Below, in pieces: positions 29,050 through 38,175 of a DNA stretch of 43,859 nt. Position numbers and translations under genes: made by a program. The notes beneath the pieces were generated by a model. It was not told the DNA's origin. It saw only the letters and a list, made by a program, of their open reading frames with translations, and made no database searches. Within the stretch, counting starts at the first letter, position 1; each line of letters opens with the position of its first letter. Source of the DNA: Alloprevotella sp. (lineage in GTDB: Bacteria > Bacteroidota > Bacteroidia > Bacteroidales > Bacteroidaceae); assembly GCA_017471505.1 (NCBI GenBank), contig JAFUTC010000003.1:1-43859 (forward strand), written 5' to 3'.

Positions 29050-30834
29050 ATGAACAGACGACTGCGCACCACCCTCAAAGTCTTCGCCATCGTCATCGCG
29101 GTGGTAGCGGCGCTGCTCATAGGTGCCACCCTGCTTCTCAACTCACACCGCGTGCAGCAGAAACTGTTGCACAAGGCCACCACGATGCTTTCCGAACGAC
29201 TGGGTACTGCCGTCAGCGCCGACAGCATACACGTGAGCCTGTTCGGACCTACTGCCGCGCTCTACGGACTGCGCGTGGACGACCAGCAGGGGCAGCCGCT
29301 CCTCTATCTGGGAGAAGCCAAGGCCGACCTCGCCATCCACAGCCTGCTCAAACGCTCCGCCACCGTCAAGCAACTCGAGGTCAACCACCTGAAAGCAATG
29401 CTCGTGAAGCCCGACAGCAATGCCGCGGCCAACTATCAGTTTCTTATCGACTCGCTCCGTAAGGCCACCATGCCGGAGGCCAAGGCCGCGAAACCGGCCC
29501 ATAAGGGCGAACCCCTGCACATCGAACTGAACCAGGTGCGCCTCACCGATGCGAGCCTCACCTATAAGTTCATCACACGCGACCATACGGGCTCCATCGG
29601 ACGGCTCGACATCCGCCACAAGGACGACGGCTTTGCCGTTCGGGCGGACAGTGTGCGCTTCAAGACCGACAACCATCGCCCACGAAAGAATACGGGCAAG
29701 CCAAAGCGCGGCTGGTTCGACGCCGGACACCTCGACTTCACCGCCTCGCTGCAAGGCACGCTGCTGTCGTGGCAGGCAGACAGCCTGGCCTTTGTGCTTG
29801 ACAACGCCACGGTGACCGATTCGATAGCCGGCTTCCATGTCAAAGACCTCCGACTGAAGGGGCACGGCAATAGGCAGCACCTGTACCTCAGCAATATATC
29901 TCTCGTGCAGGGCGCCACGTCCATAAACGTGGCCGACGCCACCTTTACGCTACCCAGCAAGAAGCAGGGACGCATGTTCCGCTTCCAGACCGGCGACATC
30001 ACCGCCCACGTCGTGCTGAAAGACATCGCACGCCTGTTCGCCCCAGTGGCGCTGAAAAACTTCCGCCTGCCCCTCGACCTGAAGGCCCGGATGACCGGAG
30101 AAGGCAAGATTCTGCGCATCCCCTCGGCGCGGGTAACCACGTCCGACAAGAAGTTCTCCGTGTCGGCGTCGGGACGTATCGACATCGGCAAGAAGCGCAA
30201 GACCGTGGTCAACTTCGACGTGCACCGCATGCAGGCCAGGCAGGGCTCGACCGAGAAGATTATCAGCCAGTTCCCCGTCAAGCGCTTGATGATGGACCAA
30301 CTGCACATGCTGGGCGACATTGGCTACAAAGGCCACTTCACTATACGCTGGCGCAACGAGGCGTTTCGGGGTCGGCTCACCACGGCCGCAGGTCCCGTCG
30401 ACTTCCAGTTTACCATCGACGGACTCAATAAGTGGCTGACCGGAAAGGTTGATGCCCAGGAGTTCCGCCTCGGCGAAGTGATGAAACTGAAGAAGGTGGG
30501 CCCCATCTCGTGTCAGGCCGCTTTCAAGGTCGACATATCGAAGCAACGCACGGCAAAGGTGCGCCGTTCCAGCGGCGGCACGCTTCCCATCGGTTCACTG
30601 TCGGCCACCATCGACGACAGCAGTTATCAGGGCATACACTTCCGCAACGTGGATGCAACCGTCGACTGCGACGGCACAAATGCCGAAGGAAAGATTCTGA
30701 AGCGCGGCAAGCGCATCGACCTCTCTACCCTGTTCACTTACACCCAAATCAACCACAAAGGCCACCTGAAACTTTCGCATCCACATATCGGATTTCATAA
30801 GAAACGCACCTCTAAAAAGGAACAAGAACCATGA
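29050..30834 (+). CDS. AsmA-like envelope protein
   Basis: A 594-residue protein with an N-terminal membrane anchor (VFAIVIAVVAALLIGATLLL, about 11-30). It continues into the AsmA/TamB-like chorein pattern: HRVQQKLLHKATTMLSERLG, then VSADSIHVSLFGPTAALYGLRV and beta-rich repeats to the end. AsmA-family proteins are periplasmic, anchored in the inner membrane and linked to lipid transport and outer-membrane assembly. The C-terminus is Lys-rich. It overlaps the next gene by 4 nt (ATGA). Confidence 0.75.
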   Translation: MNRRLRTTLKVFAIVIAVVAALLIGATLLLNSHRVQQKLLHKATTMLSERLGTAVSADSIHVSLFGPTAALYGLRVDDQQGQPLLYLGEAKADLAIHSLLKRSATVKQLEVNHLKAMLVKPDSNAAANYQFLIDSLRKATMPEAKAAKPAHKGEPLHIELNQVRLTDASLTYKFITRDHTGSIGRLDIRHKDDGFAVRADSVRFKTDNHRPRKNTGKPKRGWFDAGHLDFTASLQGTLLSWQADSLAFVLDNATVTDSIAGFHVKDLRLKGHGNRQHLYLSNISLVQGATSINVADATFTLPSKKQGRMFRFQTGDITAHVVLKDIARLFAPVALKNFRLPLDLKARMTGEGKILRIPSARVTTSDKKFSVSASGRIDIGKKRKTVVNFDVHRMQARQGSTEKIISQFPVKRLMMDQLHMLGDIGYKGHFTIRWRNEAFRGRLTTAAGPVDFQFTIDGLNKWLTGKVDAQEFRLGEVMKLKKVGPISCQAAFKVDISKQRTAKVRRSSGGTLPIGSLSATIDDSSYQGIHFRNVDATVDCDGTNAEGKILKRGKRIDLSTLFTYTQINHKGHLKLSHPHIGFHKKRTSKKEQEP

Positions 30835-31439
30835 GACGCCTGCTACTGACCGCCGCCTGCCTACTGACAGCCCTATGCCTTCCGGCACAACGCGTGGAGC
30901 GCTTTGTCGGACAACTACTGACGGAATACCCGCAAGCCCGCTTACTCGACATCTACAAGTCGTGCTTCCAGGATTTCATGGGAGCGGAACATCTGGTGGG
31001 CAACAAGGAACAAGCCCGACGCTACTTGCACGACGAACTGACTACCACGTCCCCCGACAGCCTGCTGCCGTGGCGCTACGAATACTGTGGTCCCAACCGC
31101 CACCACGTGCGCATCAGTCTGCGGGCTATATCGGAAGGACAAATCTCCGAAGACGAACTGCTCGAAGCCTTTGTGGAGAGCGCCAATGCAAGGAGAAACC
31201 CGTCGGTAGAAAAGTGGAAGAAACGCTGGAATAAAATATTGCAAACTATTGAAAAGCAAAACATTATCATTCCACACTTCGACGACGACATAGCATTCAT
31301 CAATCGCGTATTAGCCAGCGGAAACTACGCCATCAGCCACTCGCCCGACTACCGCACAGCCTACCGCCCGCACTACCGCATAGTGTCCCGCCGCCTGTTC
31401 AATAAGCGCTTCAAGTCCCGCCTCAATCCCGGCAAATAG
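30831..31439 (+). CDS. exported protein of unknown function
   Basis: A 202-residue protein with a signal peptide (MRRLLLTAACLLTALCLPAQ). The mature part is helical and basic towards the C-terminus (YRPHYRIVSRRLFNKRF). Notable stretches are KSCFQDFMGAEHLVGNKEQ and YCGPNRHHVRISLRAI, which look conserved in style, but I cannot name the family. The ATGA overlap with the AsmA-like gene shows coupling and suggests a shared envelope role. A strong terminator follows 19 bp after the stop. Confidence 0.75.
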   Translation: MRRLLLTAACLLTALCLPAQRVERFVGQLLTEYPQARLLDIYKSCFQDFMGAEHLVGNKEQARRYLHDELTTTSPDSLLPWRYEYCGPNRHHVRISLRAISEGQISEDELLEAFVESANARRNPSVEKWKKRWNKILQTIEKQNIIIPHFDDDIAFINRVLASGNYAISHSPDYRTAYRPHYRIVSRRLFNKRFKSRLNPGK

Positions 31440-31457
31440 CGCCACATCATACCTCCC

Positions 31458-31487
31458 AAGAACCGCCCTCCCTCGGCGGTTCTTTTT
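31458..31487 (+). terminator. rho-independent terminator ending the envelope operon
   Basis: AAGAACCGCC (31458-31467) pairs perfectly with GGCGGTTCTT (31475-31484) over a 7-nt loop and continues into a T run. Confidence 0.85.
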
Positions 31488-31572
31488 ATGCCGACCGCCC
31501 ATTCTCATACGCACAACTTTTCACACAAAAACATCCCCACTCTTTCCCATTACATAATCCAATCTTTTTCGT

Positions 31573-31580
31573 TACCTTTG
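31573..31580 (+). promoter_or_regulatory. -7 box (TACCTTTG) for the helicase-Nudix pair
   Basis: TACCTTTG fits TAnnTTTG, 57 bp before the helicase ATG. A CATAATCC motif at 31553-31560, resembling a unit of the 21-bp array at 26.3 kb, stands where a -33 box would be. Confidence 0.5.
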
Positions 31581-31637
31581 AAAACTTAACAAAACTCTTG
31601 AAGACAAAACTATTTTTATAATCTGTAAGTATAATAC

Positions 31638-34600
31638 ATGAAACTTGTTGAAGGTGTATACGAGTCGCTTATAAGCACTGCTATTGCAGAAAAGTTAAAA
31701 CAACACTTTCCTGAAAGTCGTTATCATGTGGAAAAAGAAACCATAGATAGTGCTGAATCACACACAATGCTCGCGCAGTATTTGGCTGAAATTGTTTCCG
31801 TAGTTTTAAAGGAATACTTTCACGACAAAAAAGAAGCGACAACTATCAGCAATCAGGTAACATGTGTAAACAAAATCCTTCATTTTATTGAAAATGAATG
31901 GAATGTTACTGCTCTTGAAAACAATATGCTTACTAAGGAAGATGAAACAAGATTTCTTAGGGCGATTTATAGTAAAACAGGATATACTGATGAGCAAATT
32001 AAACATAAAGCCCACATTCACCCTGAATCAGGTTACCGAGTAAGTAATCTATTTACTGGAACTAATGGTCTCTCCATAGATGAAGAGATTAAAAAGGACA
32101 TCCAAACTGCAGACAGTATAGATCTTGTTGTATCATTTATCAAGTTTACCGGGCTTAGAATTCTTTATGATGAATTAAAAAAGTTTGTTTCAAAGAAAGA
32201 TACAAAGTTGCGTATCCTCACAACAACATACATGGGGGCAACCGATGTTAAGGCTGTAAAAACCTTGATGGATTTAAAAGAACTTGGCGACGTAGAAATT
32301 AAAGCCTCTTTTAACACAAACGATGAACGTCTGCACGCGAAAGCTTACATTTTTAAGCGTGAGAACGGATTTGACACAGCCTATATTGGATCTTCAAACA
32401 TCTCGCGTTCAGCTTTAACCAAAGGATTAGAATGGAATCTACGAGTAACAAACATAGAGAATCCTCATATAATCCGTTCTACACAGGCTACATTTGATTC
32501 ATATTGGAACAGCGCTGCTTTTGAACCCATAGAAACCATAGATGATCTCCAACGCTTTTCTCAATCCATAGATGAAGCCCGAAATAGAACTTCGAATATA
32601 GATGGCCCAGAGATTATTACTCGATTTGTTCGCAAAACTCATCAAGTTAAAGTATTAGAAAAACTACAATACGAAAGAGAACAACGTAATAACTATAAAA
32701 ACCTAATAATTGCCGCAACTGGTACAGGCAAGACTGCGATATCTGCATTTGACTTTAAGGACTTTAATAAGAAATTTAAGAAAGAAAATGGCCGAGAAGC
32801 ACGCCTACTGTTTGTCGTTCACCGTGAGAAAATTCTTAAACAAGCGCGAAGCACCTATCGCTCTGTAATGGTTGATGGAAACTTCGGTGAGATTTGGACA
32901 GGCAACATTAAGCCTTCGAGTAATAGCAATCTTGATCATTTATTCATTACCATTCAGACTCTCAATAATCACATTGATGAACTTAGAGATTTTGGAGAAG
33001 ATTATTATGATTACATCGTTCTTGATGAAGTACACCATAGCCAAGCAGATTCCTACCGTAAATTATTCAGTGTATTTCGTCCCAAAATCTTAATCGGTTT
33101 GACAGCAACACCTGAGCGTATGGATGGTAAAGCCATTACTCCCGATTTCAATGACAGATTTTCAGCTGAGATACGCTTGCAGGAAGCGCTTAACCAACAA
33201 TTACTTTCTCCTTTTGCATACTTTTGTGTTACTGATGACACTGTTGATTTAAGTCTATTAGCAATTAGCGCTGACGGCAAATATGATATTAAGCAACTCG
33301 AATCAAAGTATGTAGGAAATGTAGAACGCTTTGGTAAAATCCAAGATGCTATCAATCGATACCTTACCGACCCCAAAGGATGTAAGGCCGTATGTTTTTG
33401 CTGTTCAATTGCTCATGCTGAATGGATGGCAACAATGTTTAACAATAACGGATATAGGGCCGCTTCCGTAACCTCCAAAAATAGCAGCGAATTGGACAAC
33501 TATTCAGAGCAGTTAGTCCAAGGGAAAATAAATTATTTATGTGTAGCGGATATTCTTAATGAAGGTATTGACATTCCTGAAATTGACACTGTATTCTTTC
33601 TTCGGCCAACAGAATCGCTTACTGTATTCCTTCAACAGTTGGGTCGTGGACTCCGTTTGGCCGATGGAAAAACTGAGCTAACAGTACTTGACTTTGTGGC
33701 GCAAGCCAACAATAAATATAATTATGAAAGTCGCTTCCGTGCTTTAATTGGTCCATCTAACACGACGGTAAAACAGCAAGTCGAAAACGGGTTTACTTTA
33801 CTGCCTCGTGGTTGTAGCATAAACATGGAATTACAAGCACAGCAATATATCCTAAATAATATTAGTAGATGTATTTTCAATTTGCGTCGTTTACGTCGTG
33901 AAGTTGAACATTTCGAACATGAAACAGGACAAGCTTTAACCTTAAGGAATTTCATTGAAAATTTTTCAATAGACTGGAGACTTATATACAAAACTGCAGG
34001 ATCGTGGACCGAATTAAAAAACCAAGCAGGAATCAATGTAAACGGTTATAACAGGACAGCAGAGGTGATAAACATAGAAAGAGGTCTTACCCGATTATTT
34101 CACACAAACTCTACAGATTATTTGTCGTTCATAAATAAACTTATTGAAAAAGACTTTCAGTTGTTTGTTACGAACAAACGTGAGGCTATTTTTAAGAAGC
34201 AGTTCTATTACACCATCTGCTACGATAAGTTGTCCGTATACAATACTAAATATGGGCACAATTTCACTTCTGAAGAGGATGCTATTATTGCATTGAATAA
34301 CTTCCCATACCTTAAACAAGAATTACAAACATGTGTTGAACTTCGTCTTTCTCAACTATACCAAACCACAAGGTGGGTATCAGTAGGTGATACGGATATC
34401 GAATTATACGGCTGTTATTCCGCTGACGAAATTCATGTAATGTTTGAAGGAGATATTCGTCGTGGTAACATTCTTGGCACACAATATTTGCAGGAGCAAA
34501 AAATTGCACTCGTATTTGTCTCAACAAATAAATCAGATAAAGATTATTCACCATCCACGCTATACCAAGACTATGCTATAAGTGAACATCAATTTCATTG

Positions 34601-34850
34601 GCAATCAAAACACGATGTTCGAATACAAAGCAATGACGGCCAACGTATCATTCACCAGCAAGAGAATGGGTGGAAATTTTTGCTATTTGTAAGAGACCGC
34701 AAACGAGATGAATTTGGCCTTACCAATGCTTATTTCTTTCTTGGAGAAATGGAATATAACGACTCTCATGGCGAATGTCCTATAAATGTCATTTGGAACA
34801 TGAAGAATAATATACCGGGCAATATCTTAGAATTAACGATGGCTATATAA
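31638..34850 (+). CDS. PLD-nuclease / SF2 helicase / DUF3427 fusion protein
   Basis: A 1070-residue three-part protein. Residues 150-310 form a phospholipase-D-like nuclease domain with a single HKD motif: His233 in HAKAYIF and GSSNISRS from Gly251. The SF2 helicase core has Walker A GTGKT (Lys365), the DEVH box (Asp463-His466), motif III GLTATP, and motif VI QQLGRGLR with Arg670 and Arg673. The C-terminal 350 residues match the DUF3427 layout (TKRE-type basic blocks, then WVSVGDTDIELYG...). This architecture occurs in scattered, horizontally moved copies and suggests restriction or repair of foreign or damaged nucleic acid; no activity is proven here. Base composition is clearly more AT-rich than the genes on both sides. 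The Nudix gene starts 11 bp downstream. Confidence 0.88.
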   Translation: MKLVEGVYESLISTAIAEKLKQHFPESRYHVEKETIDSAESHTMLAQYLAEIVSVVLKEYFHDKKEATTISNQVTCVNKILHFIENEWNVTALENNMLTKEDETRFLRAIYSKTGYTDEQIKHKAHIHPESGYRVSNLFTGTNGLSIDEEIKKDIQTADSIDLVVSFIKFTGLRILYDELKKFVSKKDTKLRILTTTYMGATDVKAVKTLMDLKELGDVEIKASFNTNDERLHAKAYIFKRENGFDTAYIGSSNISRSALTKGLEWNLRVTNIENPHIIRSTQATFDSYWNSAAFEPIETIDDLQRFSQSIDEARNRTSNIDGPEIITRFVRKTHQVKVLEKLQYEREQRNNYKNLIIAATGTGKTAISAFDFKDFNKKFKKENGREARLLFVVHREKILKQARSTYRSVMVDGNFGEIWTGNIKPSSNSNLDHLFITIQTLNNHIDELRDFGEDYYDYIVLDEVHHSQADSYRKLFSVFRPKILIGLTATPERMDGKAITPDFNDRFSAEIRLQEALNQQLLSPFAYFCVTDDTVDLSLLAISADGKYDIKQLESKYVGNVERFGKIQDAINRYLTDPKGCKAVCFCCSIAHAEWMATMFNNNGYRAASVTSKNSSELDNYSEQLVQGKINYLCVADILNEGIDIPEIDTVFFLRPTESLTVFLQQLGRGLRLADGKTELTVLDFVAQANNKYNYESRFRALIGPSNTTVKQQVENGFTLLPRGCSINMELQAQQYILNNISRCIFNLRRLRREVEHFEHETGQALTLRNFIENFSIDWRLIYKTAGSWTELKNQAGINVNGYNRTAEVINIERGLTRLFHTNSTDYLSFINKLIEKDFQLFVTNKREAIFKKQFYYTICYDKLSVYNTKYGHNFTSEEDAIIALNNFPYLKQELQTCVELRLSQLYQTTRWVSVGDTDIELYGCYSADEIHVMFEGDIRRGNILGTQYLQEQKIALVFVSTNKSDKDYSPSTLYQDYAISEHQFHWQSKHDVRIQSNDGQRIIHQQENGWKFLLFVRDRKRDEFGLTNAYFFLGEMEYNDSHGECPINVIWNMKNNIPGNILELTMAI

Positions 34851-34861
34851 TTAACATATAG

Positions 34862-35251
34862 ATGAAACATATAGAAGTGGTGGCAGCCATTATTTGCCAC
34901 AACAAAAAATTCTTTGCCACACAGCGGGGCTATGGTCCCATGAAGGATGGCTGGGAATTCCCAGGTGGAAAGATTGAGAATGGAGAAAGCCCTGAAAATG
35001 CTCTAAAAAGGGAAATACGAGAGGAACTCTCTACTGAAATTGAAGTAGAAAAACTGTTTTGTTCCATTGAACATGACTATCCCGATTTTCTTTTGACTAT
35101 GCATTGTTATATATGCAAGGTTAAGAGTGGAAATTTAGAATTGAAAGAACACGAAGCAGCTCGATGGCTAAATAAAAACGAATTGGGAAAAGTTCATTGG
35201 TTACCCGCAGATTGGAAAGTTGTAGAGAAATTACAACTTATCGATAAATAA
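34862..35251 (+). CDS. Nudix hydrolase, MutT-like
   Basis: A 129-residue Nudix protein. The box reads GGKIENGESPENALKREI then REELSTEIE, satisfying Gx5Ex7REUxEExGU except that the final Gly is replaced. The N-terminus IEVVAAIICHNKKFFATQRGYG and the ending KVHWLPADWKVVEKL are those of the 8-oxo-dGTP or (deoxy)nucleoside triphosphate pyrophosphohydrolase group. It could clean oxidised nucleotides or act on a signal nucleotide. The 11-bp gap to the helicase and the same AT-rich composition show that it belongs to that module. Confidence 0.9.
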   Translation: MKHIEVVAAIICHNKKFFATQRGYGPMKDGWEFPGGKIENGESPENALKREIREELSTEIEVEKLFCSIEHDYPDFLLTMHCYICKVKSGNLELKEHEAARWLNKNELGKVHWLPADWKVVEKLQLIDK

Positions 35252-35354
35252 GTCAATCAACTGCTATTCGAATAGTATTTAACAACCCGTTTAATAGGCA
35301 AAAGCTCTCTCGACGTGCCGCTCCGGAACGGAAAAAGTTCAGAGGCGACACGTT

Positions 35355-35384
35355 TTTGCTTTACACAAACAATCGCTAACTTTG
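35355..35384 (+). promoter_or_regulatory. promoter for the ABC transporter gene
   Basis: TTTG (35355-35358), an 18-nt spacer and TAACTTTG (35377-35384) fit the Bacteroidetes consensus, with a 39-nt leader to the ATG at 35424. A 12-bp palindrome (CTATTCGAATAG, 35264-35275) lies upstream, just after the Nudix stop. Confidence 0.6.
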
Positions 35385-35423
35385 TGCTAACTGTTTGCAT
35401 CACACCTAAGTAAGACTGTTTAT

Positions 35424-37238
35424 ATGGCTGAACAAAATACGCAACCACGCATGACACTGGCACGACTGTTCCGAAACATCTGGCCCTTCGTCAAGGGATA
35501 CAGGGGATTAGTGGTGCTCACGCTGATTCTAACCTTCACGGGCTCGCTCATGGCACAGGTAAACGCCGTCGTACTGGACCGCGCCGTCGATGCCATCAAT
35601 GCGCTCATACAAACGGACTTCGCCTGGAGCAAAGCAGCAAAGATTCTTGTCACCATAAGTGCCATTCTGCTCGGAAAGGAGGTGCTGGCCGCACTCGTGA
35701 CCTTCGGACAACGGTTCTTCGGCGAACGGATGCGCATACTGGTCAGCCGCGACCTTTCCCTGGCGGTCATCAACCGGATGCTATCGTTCCGAATGGCGTT
35801 CTTCAGCCACACGGACAACGAGCCGGGCAAACTGCAAACGCGCGTGGACCGTGGCATCATGAGCCTGAGCAATACGGTGAAGAACTTCTTCATCGACATC
35901 CTGCCCCTATTCACCAGCGCCATCCTGGCACTGGTGCTGATGTTCGCGGCAAACGTATATGTCGGACTGGTGGCACTTTGCATCGTCCCGATATACTTCC
36001 TCATCACCTACTGGCAGGCAAAGCGACTGGGCGGCTGGCGCCGGGGTATATTCCAGAATCATCAGTCCATCAGCAACGGCATCATGAACATCATCGAGAG
36101 CATTGCTGTGATTAAGTCGTTCAACCGCGAACAGATTGAAGGCGACAAGCAGGCCAACCTCCAACGCGCACTGACCGAAAACCAGATGCAGACGCGCAAG
36201 CTGAGCTTTCTCTTCGACGGACTGAAGAGTTTCACGGAGCAGATTGGCACCGTGCTCATCATCATCCTCACGGCCTATCTCGTGCTGACCGACTACCCGG
36301 GCATGACCATCGGTAAAATCATGTACCACGTCATGCTCTTCTCCAACGTCAGCGCACCCATCCGCCAACTGCATCGCATCTATGACGACATGAACGACGC
36401 GCTAATCTATGCCGAGGGATTCTTCGGCATATTGCACGCCGACAACGAGGTGGAAGACACCGGCAAGCATCATCCCGAACAGGTGGAAGGCACATTCGAA
36501 ATGTCTGGCATTGACTTCACCTATAGCAATGGAACTAAGGCACTTACCGACGTAAACCTGCGCATAGAGAAAGGCAAGATTACGGCCCTCGTCGGACTGA
36601 GCGGAGCCGGCAAGAGCACCATCGTCAACCTGCTCGACAAATTCTACCATCCCAACTGCGGCACCATCACGCTCGACGGCATCGAACTGGCCGACTGGGA
36701 CACGCAATGGCTGCGCGAAAACGTGGGACTCGTACTGCAGAAGAACCATATCTTCAGCGGTACCATAGAGGAGAACATTCGCTACGGCAACCCCAACGCA
36801 ACACACGACGAAGTGGTGAAAGCCGCCAAGCAGGCCTACATATACGACCAAATCATGCAACTGCCTGAGCAGTTCAACTCGCAGGCGCTCCAACTAAGTG
36901 GCGGACAGCAGCAGCGCATTGCCATCGCACGCATGTTCCTGAAGAACCCGCCCATCATCTTCCTCGACGAACCCACCGCCAGTCTCGACGCCGTTGCCAC
37001 CGAACAAATCAAGGCAAGCATCGACGCCATCAAGCGCGACCGCACAGTCATCATCATCTCCCACAACATCGGACAGATTATCGACGCAGACACCATCTAC
37101 GTGCTGCAGCAAGGCCACGTGGTGCAGAGCGGCTCGCCCGAGGAAGTCTATCGCCAAGGCGGACTCTACAAAGACATCTTCGACGCCAGCGCACGCAGCA
37201 TGAACGTGGATAAGATTGCCGACACCCTCGGCGCATAG
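35424..37238 (+). CDS. ABC exporter, fused permease and ATPase
   Basis: A 604-residue half-transporter (MsbA/MDR type) that works as a dimer in the inner membrane. Residues 30-330 hold six membrane segments (first VLTLILTFTGSLMAQVNAV). The ATPase domain has Walker A GLSGAGKST near 393, a Q-loop in VGLVLQKNHIFSG, signature LSGGQQQRIAIAR, Walker B IIFLDEPTASLD and the H-loop ISHN. The cargo is unknown; lipid or peptide export is possible. Higher GC than the preceding module marks the return to the chromosomal background. Confidence 0.93.
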   Translation: MAEQNTQPRMTLARLFRNIWPFVKGYRGLVVLTLILTFTGSLMAQVNAVVLDRAVDAINALIQTDFAWSKAAKILVTISAILLGKEVLAALVTFGQRFFGERMRILVSRDLSLAVINRMLSFRMAFFSHTDNEPGKLQTRVDRGIMSLSNTVKNFFIDILPLFTSAILALVLMFAANVYVGLVALCIVPIYFLITYWQAKRLGGWRRGIFQNHQSISNGIMNIIESIAVIKSFNREQIEGDKQANLQRALTENQMQTRKLSFLFDGLKSFTEQIGTVLIIILTAYLVLTDYPGMTIGKIMYHVMLFSNVSAPIRQLHRIYDDMNDALIYAEGFFGILHADNEVEDTGKHHPEQVEGTFEMSGIDFTYSNGTKALTDVNLRIEKGKITALVGLSGAGKSTIVNLLDKFYHPNCGTITLDGIELADWDTQWLRENVGLVLQKNHIFSGTIEENIRYGNPNATHDEVVKAAKQAYIYDQIMQLPEQFNSQALQLSGGQQQRIAIARMFLKNPPIIFLDEPTASLDAVATEQIKASIDAIKRDRTVIIISHNIGQIIDADTIYVLQQGHVVQSGSPEEVYRQGGLYKDIFDASARSMNVDKIADTLGA

Positions 37239-37290
37239 ACCGCCTTGCCCTCTCCCTTTTCACATCCCGAAACAACAAACGCTACCATCC

Positions 37291-37599
37291 ATGCAAAAAC
37301 ACCGCGTAAGAATCACCGCCGTGCGCCAGACTGAATACCCCGACCTGATGGCGAAATACGAAAATCCGATTGAACATACCTGCGACGTCAGAATCGGACA
37401 GCAATGGATATCCGAAGACGGCAAGCGACCGGAAGGCATGTGTCCCGCGGCATGGGAGTCGATGCGCGAGTTCGTAGAGACACTGGCACGGGGCGAAGGC
37501 AACTTCTACGACGGCTGGATGAAGAATCCCATGAGCGCCATGATTAGTTGCAACGACGGCTTCCGCCCCGTCAGTTTCTATATCGAACTAATTCCGTAG
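37291..37599 (+). CDS. TIGR04076 family protein
   Basis: A 102-residue cytoplasmic protein beginning MQKHRVRITAVRQTEYPDL. The ORF is open to 37216, but the extra Pro-rich residues come from the intergenic region. It carries RPEGMCPAAWESMREFVETL, an ISCNDG segment and a RPVSFYIELIP ending, the arrangement of the TIGR04076 family. No activity is established for that family; the conserved Cys residues may bind metal. It is 52 bp after the ABC exporter and probably the last gene of that unit. The first copy of a short imperfect repeat begins right after its stop. Confidence 0.75.
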   Translation: MQKHRVRITAVRQTEYPDLMAKYENPIEHTCDVRIGQQWISEDGKRPEGMCPAAWESMREFVETLARGEGNFYDGWMKNPMSAMISCNDGFRPVSFYIELIP

Positions 37600-37612
37600 G
37601 ATACGAAGCGAG

Positions 37613-37722
37613 AAAGTGTTTTGTGACCGTTGGTGTTATTTGCACTTTTTATTGTCGCCCCAGCCTACGCCACACTGCTACGTGACGGGCTGACGAAGCA
37701 ACAAAGTGTCATGACCATTGGT
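37613..37722. repeat. imperfect direct repeat pair at the left border of the phage mosaic
   Basis: A segment beginning AAAGTGTTTTGTGACC (37613-37634) recurs as AAAGTGTCATGACC (37703-37722); both end in TTGGT and both are preceded by GAAGC. The two copies are 90 bp apart, between the TIGR04076 gene and the long repeated element. They could be a duplicated insertion target or a protein-binding site. No coding region is visible in the interval. Confidence 0.5.
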
Positions 37723-37736
37723 TGGATTTTGGGGCT

Positions 37737-37955
37737 GGCGGAGGGGTGTTTGGTTGTACGGGTGTTAGAATGGTGTTTAAGTGCGTTGTAGAGAGGCTCG
37801 GCCGTTGGTCGGGCTGTTTGTTTGGGTGTACAAAAAATGTCCGTTTCGTTTTTGGGTGTTTTTGGGTTGGATGTAGAGTTGGATGTAGATTTTGTGTACA
37901 AAAAAAGGGGGTTAAAAGGGGGGATAATGCCTTAAAAAAGGTTAAAAAGGGCGTT
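37737..37955 (+). repeat. about 220-bp non-coding repeated element, copy A
   Basis: This segment is closely similar to 40277-40503 in the same orientation. Long identical blocks include GTGTTAGAATGGTGTTTAAG and GTCGGGCTGTTTGTTTGG. Inside are short internal repeats: GTTGGATGTAGA twice in tandem and GTACAAAAAA twice. It lacks a transposase and terminal inverted repeats. Open minus-strand frames exist in both copies but differ by many amino acid changes and indels, which argues against coding. Confidence 0.8.
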
Positions 37956-38053
37956 TTTTGGGGGTTTTCAAACCCTTTATTGCAGGTGTTGTGATGTCTT
38001 GTGCGGTCTTTACTGATGGGGTTTTTGGGCGTTTTTTCGGCGAAAAAGCCTGC

Positions 38054-38085
38054 AAAAAAAAGCCCGTCGGCTGTATGCCGGCGGG
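38054..38085 (-). terminator. terminator for the first DUF6150-like gene
   Basis: On the minus strand CCCGCCGGC pairs with GCCGACGGG over a 5-nt loop and is followed by eight T residues (plus-strand A run 38054-38061). It lies about 90 bp past the stop at 38176. Confidence 0.75.
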
Positions 38086-38175
38086 GTGTGTTGTACGTTA
38101 TGAGTGTTGTTTATTGGATAAAGTTACTGATATGAGAGCAATTCACAACCAACCGACAACCAACTGACCACGATT

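Noticed and set aside
37665-37901. Open minus-strand frames within the repeated element (also at 40220-40453)
   Set aside because: The two copies differ by indels and many amino acid changes when read as protein, and the frames are low-complexity (Thr, Pro, Asn rich). A non-coding element is the better explanation.
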